A stretch of 64,000 nt of DNA, from NCBI GenBank assembly GCA_018873225.1, contig JAEILZ010000002.1, forward strand, positions 5,642,001 through 5,706,000, in the 5' to 3' direction. Both the position numbers and the translations under genes were made by a program. The notes beneath the pieces were generated by a model. It did no database searches. It was given only the letters and a program-made list of their open reading frames with translations, and was not told the DNA's origin. This stretch comes from [Phialemoniopsis] sp. UDSM-2020. Its lineage: Eukaryota > Ascomycota > Sordariomycetes > Thyridiales > Thyridiaceae. This document shows positions 56,664 to 64,000 of this stretch, one piece after another. Numbering within the stretch: the stretch's first letter is position 1; each line of letters starts with the position of its first letter.

Positions 56664-57440
56664 CTTCTCAGCTGCGCGTGATCTCTTGGATGATGGTATG
56701 GGCAGGTCGATGAAGAGCCACGGGGTATGAAATGACAGTCGGTTGAAAAGATGCAAAGTTGGTCGTATAGAGAGAAAGTAAGCAGTTGGGGATATATAAA
56801 TGCAAGCTGCCCGAGATCTTAGTCAAATGCGACGCGTACGCATGGCACTCTAGTTTTATGCAAATCCAACGTCAATGTTGCCTGGCACTTGGTGTCACAT
56901 TTGTGGCTTGGACTTCTCAGGAGCCGCCTTGAAAGAACTCGAGTCGATATATCCCTTTCAAATACGAAGACACAGCAGAAATACTCGGGCATTGTTGTGG
57001 GTCAAGAGTCGTTGCACTGAGATGGGTGCACTCGTATATCGGGGAGGCGGTTCCGAGAATACGAGTTCGAGTGCGTACGAGGTGGAGCCTGTCTAGACCA
57101 TGATCCGATTGCAGTCCATGCTGCAATGAAAATTGTTTCACATCTGCACAGCCCTAAATTAAATCATGCTCTCAACTGGGCGACGGGATGTTCCGCCTTT
57201 ATTCACACAGCAAGGGATCAACTTTCGAAGAAAGGGAAACCTACGAGGCCATCCGGGTCTTCGTCATTGGAGCACAGACCACTTCAGGTCAAGCCCTGGA
57301 ATGCCCCCCAATCGAAGTTCAGAGTGGGGTGCGCTAGGCGGGAAACTGGCAATCAACTACCCGCTTCTCTCCAGCCCCTGATGAGGCGTCATCGCAACCC
57401 ACCTGACAGGTGATCCGTCAATCCAGTCCGGGAGCCGAGA
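56664..57440. other. Divergent promoter, MARVEL-like / HAD genes
   Basis: 777 bases between divergent genes, containing a TATATA element for the leftward gene near 56792. Short frames only, none supported. Confidence 0.45.
56792..56798 (-). promoter_or_regulatory. TATA-like box of the MARVEL-like gene
   Basis: Minus-strand TTTATATATC about 130 bases before the ATG at 56663. The alternative ATG at 56756 would leave too little leader. Confidence 0.4.
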
Positions 57441-58398
57441 ATGTCGAAGAGGAACCTGCTCTTGTGTTTCGACGCGTTCGGCACCCTCTTCAAGCCGGCC
57501 GAGCCCGTCGCGAAGCAGTACGCTGACGTGGCGCGTCAGTTCGGCCTGCAGGTCAACGACGCGCAGGTCAAGGCCTCCTTCCGTGCGGCCTTCAAGGCCG
57601 AGGCCAAGGCACATCCAAACTATGGCAAGGCGACGGGCATGGGGGCTCAGACCTGGTGGACGAATGTATGCGAGAAGACAGTGTCCCTGCTTGACGTCTT
57701 CGCATGTGCGCTGACTACAGGCGGTCTAGGTCATTCATAACACGCTGCGACCACTCATCGGGTCGGATCAAGCAGTACCAGAAGGCTTAGCGCCCCGTCT
57801 ACAGCATCGATTCGCGTCAAATGAAGGCTATAATTGCGTGCCTCAGCTACCCGCATTGCTGAGGAGTCTGAAAGCACCTCATCCAGGAAAGGCGTACAAC
57901 AAGGTAGTCGTGGGCGTCATCACAAACTCGGACGACAGAGTACCAGACATCTTGTCCTCATTCGGGGTCAACGTGAGCCCGCTGAGATATGGTACCCATC
58001 TCAAACCCGTTTCGCTATCGAAGACGACACATGAAATCGACTTTCACTGCATGTCGTACGACGTGGGTTACGAAAAGCCGGACAAGCGAGTCTTTGCAGC
58101 AGCGGAAGAGCTGCTGCAGATGATTCTCGATCAGGATGCTCAGTCTCCTGCAGAGTCGAGCCTGTCTGCTTGGGATAAGCTATACGTTGGTGATGACTAC
58201 GACAAGGATGTTTTGGGAGCACTTGACTCTGGCTGGTATGCTCTTTTCCTGGACGGCGATGACCCTGAAGCTCGCACCATGCAGCGTTTGCTTGACCAAA
58301 AGGACAACGCAGCCAGTGAGGCATTTGCCAGGCATCGAGCACTGAGGGTAGATTCAGTTCAGTCTGCTATCGATTGGCTTAATCGCCGGAGGTTATGA
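57441..58398 (+). CDS. Haloacid-dehalogenase-like hydrolase (HAD superfamily)
   Basis: Exons 57441-57665 and 57730-58398 (intron 57666-57729) encode 297 residues. HAD motifs are complete: CFDAFGTLF with nucleophile Asp11, VITNSDD (motif II), YEKPDKRVF with the catalytic Lys, and VGDDYDKDVLGAL (motif IV). The DAFGT form of motif I is like haloacid dehalogenases rather than DxDGT phosphatases, and the protein resembles HDHD3-type hydrolases. Substrate not determinable. It is convergent with the chromate transporter; stops are only about 40 bases apart, so transcripts probably overlap. No targeting signal. Confidence 0.88.
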
Positions 58399-58437
58399 CA
58401 TCTCCGACCCGACAAACAATGTGTACCGATAGATCAA

Positions 58438-60097
58438 CTAATGATTCACGACGCCGTATCGTACCAAGCCCAAGACCGCACCGACGATAATTGCAACCGG
58501 CGCCGTGACGTTGAACCACGCGCCACCCACATAACTTGTAGCAGTGACAACCACCCACCACGGATCGTCGCCCAGGCTGCGCCCTGCTTGGAAACCCTCG
58601 TCGATATATCCCACCTGCCAGATGCGGTACACGGCAGTGTATATCAGTCCCACAGCCCCGGCATTGACTCCGCGAAGGACAGACTTGACCCAGGGCCTGC
58701 TGCGCAGCGCGCTCCAGATGCCCATCGTGCCGTGCACGAGCACCATACCCGGACTAAAGATGCCCACCCACGCAATCAGTGCGCCGGCCACCGAGCTGTA
58801 CCCGCCATTGATGGCGGTCAGACTGCCGAGAAAGACGGCAAAGTTGAAGTTGGGACCGGGGAAGGCCTGGATGATGGCGAGACCGATGAGGAAGTCTCGC
58901 GGGCTGACCCAGCCCTGAGCCACGACGTACTCACGGAGGAGCGGGATCACGACGGGCCCGCCGCCGAAGATGATGGTGCCGGCCAGGTACATGTTGGCGA
59001 AGAGGCTGTACAGCAGGGGCGGGGTCGAGAGCGCGCCGCGCAGGACCATGACGGCGATGAAGGTCGCGAAGAATGTGGCGATGATGGCGGCTCCTGTCTT
59101 CCACGAGATGTTGAGCCGGACCTGTTGAGGGATAATCCTCGGCTCGGTTGCTGAGTCGGATGGACCGTCTCCCGAGGGCACGACTGAAGCGGCTTCTTGA
59201 TGGGAGGACCCTTGGTCCCCTCGATTCGGCGTTGGAATCCCATAGAACTCTGCTTCCACCGTGCCCTGCTCTTCATGAACCCTTGCACGGCGGTGCGGCC
59301 TCAGCTTATTCACCAGCCGATGCACCCAGCGGTAGTCATTGACAAGCGTGGCGGAGCCGGCAATGACGAGCAACACGGGGAAGTACCAGAGCGCGTTGTA
59401 CATCAGGCCGGCTGCGGCGCTCAGAAAGACAACAATACGAGTCATTTTGTCCGTGATGGCCTTCTGGGAGAGCTCCACGGCAGCGAGGGCAATAATGCCC
59501 ACGGCGGCGGCATTCAAGCCAGACAGGAGGGCGTAGACGGGCGGCGGCAGAGTCTCGGAGATGTTCGAGACCCCGACGGCCAATCCGTACATGCCGAGCG
59601 CACCAGGTACACTATCTAGAGCGTCAGTGAAAGGCTCACATCTCGGAGGAGCAAGAAGCTGGGGAGAGAGGTTTACCTCCAGAGCAGAAAGCTCAGAATG
59701 GCTCCAAAGGTACCGTTGCGGATCAAGTTGATGCAATACACCAGCTTTGTACTAGCTGGGCCAGACAACGCTTGGGAAACGCTGAAGAGCTCCTGGTACT
59801 TTGAGTCGCGACATGTCATCAGCTTAGAGTGTTAGAGGGTGGCATCGGCAGTGTCGTCGTGCTCACCATCTGCTCGTCTATCCATCCTTGCTTCTTTACG
59901 AACTTGTCGTTGAGCTTGACATCCAATCAGTCAGTACCTACATGCCTCGAAGAGACGAATTTGGAGCATACAATCTTGAAGTGCACGGGCGGGCCGCCGA
60001 ACGCCGTCAATCCCAGGTGCCAGTTGCTGCGGATCACCTCTAGCGCTTGGGACCCGAAATGCGACGGCAGAAAGTCGCGAAAAGATCGAACACCCAT
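58438..60097 (-). CDS. Chromate ion transporter family protein (ChrA/CHR, duplicated form)
   Basis: Membrane protein of the CHR superfamily, which expels chromate in bacteria and is present in many fungi. Exons 59972-60097, 59867-59914, 59677-59798 and 58438-59611 give 489 residues. The first half has LGLTAFGGPPVHFKI and ELFSVSQALSGPASTKL, the second GTIIFGGGPVVIPLL and AIIQAFPGPNFNFAVFLG. These are the paired GFGGP and PGP motifs of the two CHR domains. The halves are separated by a hydrophilic loop of about 60 residues. The small 48-base second exon was identified from KFVKKQGWIDEQM. It is convergent with the HAD gene. True ion unknown in fungi. Confidence 0.9.
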
Positions 60098-60330
60098 GGC
60101 TTCTACAGTCGATTGCTATGTTTTGGAGTCACAATTGAGATAGATGGAGCGTTTGTCTCTGCTCCACTGCACTTGTCAAAATAGGTGCGGACACCACGAA
60201 GCCACTAACCCAACTTTCCGATGGCGCAATTTTGGCTTTGAAGCTCGTGTTGGCTTGGCACGTTGGGTGGTGACTAAGCAATTGGCAGGTCTTATTGAAC
60301 CCTCTATCTGCATTTACAACTATCAAGCCT

Positions 60331-62384
60331 TCATGATGATATTTCGGTTGATACATTTCTCCTAGGGAATTGCGAGAGGATTGTTTCCTCCTGATCCAAA
60401 TACCAACTGCTATTGTGTTAGCGACACGGGAAACAGCGTGGCAGGAAATGAAGTCATACGTAGGATCCGCCTCTTGACCCTCCACAAGCTCGTGTTCTAG
60501 GAAGCCATTGTTGAACCAGGCAAAGTCGAACTCGGGACCAGCACAGCCGCTCTTCCAGTCAAAGTCTTCGTAACGACGCCGCCGTAACAATTCGAAGTAG
60601 TGAAGCCGGCTGCCTGGGTGGAACGCATGGAGCGCGCCGTCGACAGTGCCGTTCTTGAAGGAGCTCCGGCAACTGTCTCCCCAGACGGTCTTGTCCAGCC
60701 ACGTCAGCATCTGGGCCTGATAGGCCTCGACCTTGCCTGGCTTCAGGGAGAAAGAGGTATAGTTCTCCGTTTGCATCTTGTTGATGATGTCAGAGATGTA
60801 GAGCGTGATGCGCTCAATCGACGTGATCAGGCTTCCGTGCCCAACGGGGCTGCCAGGCCCCAGATACACAAAGTAGTTCGGCATGTCCTTGGCAACGGTG
60901 GACATGTAGCATTGTGGATTCTCGACCCATTCCTGCTGAAGGTCAACTCCGTTGCGACCGATTATGGGCCAGCGCGGCGTAAATGACATGTCGAAGCCGG
61001 TGGCGGCGATGATGACATCGAATTCCCTCTCGGTGCCATCGGAAGATCGTATGCCAGACTTGGTGAAACTATCAATCCTGCGAAATGTAGGTCAGTATGA
61101 AACATCTACTACGAGAGATGGTTGCGACTCACTCTCCCCAGACAACCTCGCAGTTCTCCGCACAAAGAGCCTCCAGGTATCCGGCGCCAGGCGTCGGCCG
61201 ACGGCATCCCACAGTGAAGTTGGGAATCAACTTCTCGACGAGCTCTGGCCTCCCTTTGAGCTTTTGCTTCATGACTTTAGTTGTGAAATCCCGGGCCATG
61301 GCTTGCTGTGGCGTATCCCGGACAAACAACGGAAATCTGATGTTGAGCTCCTTCTCCACCGCCTTGCGATACTCGAGATACTCTTTGGGATTTTCTATCC
61401 ACTTCTGCTTCTGCTCATCTGTGAAGAACAGATTTGTCTGTCCTTGTGGTATGAAGCGCGATCCCATGTTCGTGGTGATCCAGGTCGGGTTGCGAATGTA
61501 CGCGCAGACGCTCGATGCAAGCTTCTGTGCTGCGGCAGTAGCCTGAATGCCACTACTACCGTTCCCAATGACGGCGACTCTCTTTCCCTTAAGACTCAGG
61601 GCTTCAGGGTAGTTGGCGCTGTGTACCATGGTCCCCTCGTATTTCTCCCTGTCTGGTACGGCAGGCCAGCGCCAGTTATTGAAGAAGCCAGAGGCATTGA
61701 CGAAGACATCGCATTCTTTGACAAACTCTTCTCCGACCTCGCCGTCCGTGACGCCCTGGGCAGAGATGACGTTACGACGTCCATCCGTACGTCGCAGCGT
61801 GACTTCCCATTTCTGTTTTGCTTCGTTCCAGCATGCCTTTGTGACTTTGGTTCGTACTGTGATGTACCTGCGCAGGTGGAACTTGTCGGCAACATCCTCC
61901 AAGTACTCGCGGATCTCGGGAGCGGTGACGTAGAAGGAGGTCCAGTTCGGATTGGGTGCCCAAGTGAACTAGGCTTTGTCAGCTACCAACCCTCCTTGTT
62001 CGCTGGGTAATTATGGGTTATAAATCTCACCAGGTAGTTATGGCTAGGTATGTCACACGCGCACCCAGGGTAACGATTCTCCCACCATGTGCCACCGAGC
62101 CCGGCATTCTTTTCGTAGATGCTGAGGTCAATGTTCTTGAGCCGCCCGGATTCGACAGCATGAGCTAGATCGAGTCCAGAGCAGCCTGCTCCCGCTACAA
62201 TGACCTTGAGTCGCCTCGGTGTGTTGAAGTATTGCTTTGACAAGTGATAGGCAACAGGGTCTTTGTCTTTGTAGCCGGCAGTAACCTCGATAGGCTTCAA
62301 GGGTGGGTCTGGGTCCAAGTTCGTGTCCGCCACAGGAATGTCATTCCTGGGGCCTCTGACGCTCATGTCTTGGTTGATGACCAT
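60331..62384 (-). CDS. Baeyer-Villiger-type flavin monooxygenase
   Basis: FAD- and NADPH-dependent monooxygenase that inserts oxygen into ketones or related substrates. Exons 62031-62384, 61133-61968, 60460-61077 and 60331-60409 encode 628 residues. Two Rossmann motifs are visible: GAGCSG (65-70) and GNGSSG (253-258). Between them lies the type I BVMO fingerprint in variant form, Y-x-G-x3-H-x3-Y-P (228-239; normal F and W replaced by Tyr). The C-terminal exon is supported by a CTAAC branch point 10 bases from the acceptor. It resembles the fungal StcW/cyclohexanone monooxygenase group. It is head-to-head with an SDR over 643 bases, suggesting a ketone pathway. Confidence 0.9.
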
Positions 62385-63027
62385 TGTGGGAGATAATCAA
62401 TGGAGTCAAATGGTACAATTCGGCTGAAAGGATATGATTTTCAGTCTCTAAATTACTACTGGTCCTACTGGTAGCCAAGACCATGAATGCATATTTCGCT
62501 TTCAACATATATCAAATCTGCAACAATCCACTCCTTTCCTTTGTCAGTGGAAAATTGGAGCCCACTGCTGAGCGTATGCTCCATCGGCTGAGATCGTGCA
62601 GAGATCCCAAACGGCAATTGAGTGTCCGAGTGAAGGGTGTTGTCCGGCCTCGGAATTTCGGAACGAAAAGTCGAGGAGGAGTATTTCGGTAGCGACGCCC
62701 ACCGAGCCGCCCGAGCTGCTTCGGGGATCTGCCCCAAAAGAACATTCTGTGGGTCACGGCCCTCCGTCAACATCCCCGGAAACAGCAGGACGGTAACCGC
62801 CTCAACATTCCGTGTGCACACCATCCTTGGCTGTTGTTCACGGACTAGTCTCCCAGCTCACTGGGGATCAATACACAGGGTTGCGGGGCGGACAATGCAA
62901 GACTCGCTTGGTTCGGTAGCATAAAACATTTGACAGTAGAGTATCCTACTGGGGAGCTTGATGAAGTGTTGACAGCAATTGAAATCCATGTGCATCATTC
63001 ACAGCTAAATTTAGAACCCGCAACAGA
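62385..63027. other. Divergent promoter, BVMO / SDR
   Basis: 643 bases. It contains two CGG triplets in direct repeat within TCGGAATTTCGGA (62650-62662), a pattern often bound by Zn2Cys6 factors, and a TACTGGT direct repeat at 62456-62471. No supported frame. Confidence 0.45.
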
Positions 63028-63953
63028 ATGTCTTACAGTGATCTCAAGGGCAAGACGTTCATCGTCACCGGAGCAGCATCCGGACAAGGAAGGGCAACAG
63101 CGTTGCTTCTCGCGCGACAGGGCGCCAACCTCGGTATGCCTTGACTGCTCACACGGAATGCATCTTGTTTCTAAGTGTCTCTCCTAGGACTTCTTGACTT
63201 GAACAAGCCAGACGAGGTTGCCGCTGAGATCGAGCGAATTGGCAGCCAGGCCCTCGCCTTCGCTGCCGACGTTGCCCAGTACCAGCAGGTCCATGATGCC
63301 GTAAAGGCAACGGCAGACAAGTTCGGCGGCATAGATGGTGCTGCTAACATGGCCGGCGTGCTTGGCACCCAAGGCCTGAAGGGCCGTGGCTACGCGCTGA
63401 ACACTATCGAGGACAAGGACTGGGATTGGATGATGGGCGTCAACCTGACCGGCGTCAAGAACTCGCTCAAGGCCGAGTTAAACTATGCCAAAGACAACGC
63501 CAGCATCGTCAACATTTCCAGCATCGCCGGCCAGAGAGGCACACCTTGGAACGCGCCGTACGGTACTGCAAAGTGGGGTGTCATCAGTCTGACCAAGTGT
63601 GCGGCCCAGGAAGCTGGAGACAAAGGCATTCGAGTCAATGCTATCGCACCGTAAGTTCTAGACATTCAAGTCTTGTGTGTCTACTGTGCTGACCAAACAC
63701 AACAGTGGGGTGATTGACACGCCTCTATCTCAGAACATGGGGCCCCAAGATATCGTCTGGGAGCGTCTCGTTTCCAGAACGGCGTTGAAGCGGATTGCAC
63801 AGCCTGAAGAGGTATCAAAGGTCGTACTGTTTCTGCTCAGCGAGGTCTCCGGATATGTCACAGCCAGCGTAAGTCCAAGTAAGCACTTCTCTTGAGCAGA
63901 TTCATAAACTAATCTATCTTCAGACCATAAACGTGGATGGGGGCTTTCAGTGA
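63028..63953 (+). CDS. Short-chain dehydrogenase/reductase (classical, 3-oxoacyl-reductase/cyclohexanol dehydrogenase type)
   Basis: NAD(P)-dependent alcohol/ketone oxidoreductase of 253 residues. Exons 63028-63133, 63188-63650, 63706-63868 and 63924-63953. Motifs are TGAASGQG (14-21), NMAG (89-92, in place of the common NNAG), Ser146 in VNISSIAG and YGTAK with Tyr160 and Lys164. The tail is TINVDGGF, typical of classical SDRs. The last exon has only ten codons, and its acceptor CAG at 63923 completes the family ending. It shares a 643-base bidirectional promoter region with the Baeyer-Villiger monooxygenase and could supply its ketone. No targeting signal. Confidence 0.9.
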
Positions 63954-64000
63954 TTATGTACTTAGTGTGAACTAATCCAAGAATTTGAACTACTTTCCTG

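Overview
This is nuclear DNA of a filamentous ascomycete (Pezizomycotina, probably Sordariomycetes). Protein genes are split by short GT-AG introns of about 48-75 bases with CTAAC-like branch points. The gene families are typically fungal: Zn2Cys6 regulators, a DUF3425 bZIP protein, MFS permeases, a GH75 chitosanase, a GH5 glucanase, a quelling-type RNA-dependent RNA polymerase and many secreted hydrolases. I resolved 30 protein genes, one cut by the left edge, plus one orphan exon. Exon junctions were placed by eye. Every complete model is in frame from start to stop and keeps the family motifs across its junctions. I saw no rRNA, tRNA, CRISPR array or intact transposon.

Layout. 1-1134 holds the N-terminal part of a sugar transporter. 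1753-21281 is a dense block of oxidoreductases, permeases and regulators: SDR, DUF3425 bZIP, aromatic-ring FAD hydroxylase, Zn2Cys6 regulator, DHA2 transporter, secreted arylsulfotransferase-like protein, ACS/Dal5-type permease, second Zn2Cys6 regulator and secreted BBE-type oxidase. It reads like a catabolic or tailoring cluster without a PKS, NRPS or terpene backbone enzyme. 21492-28520 holds a secreted GH75 chitosanase, an orphan Cys-rich exon resembling the chitosanase tail, and a large RNA-dependent RNA polymerase.

28907-46452 is rich in secreted proteins: type B carboxylesterase, EGF plus GH43-like propeller protein, PAF-acetylhydrolase-like esterase, a four-repeat PAN/apple-like protein and a GPI-type GH5 glucanase. 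Between them lie a DUF4267 membrane protein, a mitochondrial-looking alpha/beta hydrolase, a regulator without a zinc cluster, an SDR and an NmrA-like protein. 47463-60097 contains a Zn2Cys6 regulator, a dynamin-like GTPase, an AAAP amino acid transporter, a MARVEL-like membrane protein, an HAD hydrolase and a chromate transporter. The right edge (60331-63953) is a head-to-head Baeyer-Villiger-type monooxygenase and SDR pair, a plausible ketone-oxidation unit.

Together the genes suggest a saprotrophic or host-associated fungus with a subtelomere-like, accessory-rich segment: uptake, oxidation and export of small aromatics or metabolites on the left, cell-wall and ester hydrolysis in the middle, and RNA silencing and membrane functions interspersed.
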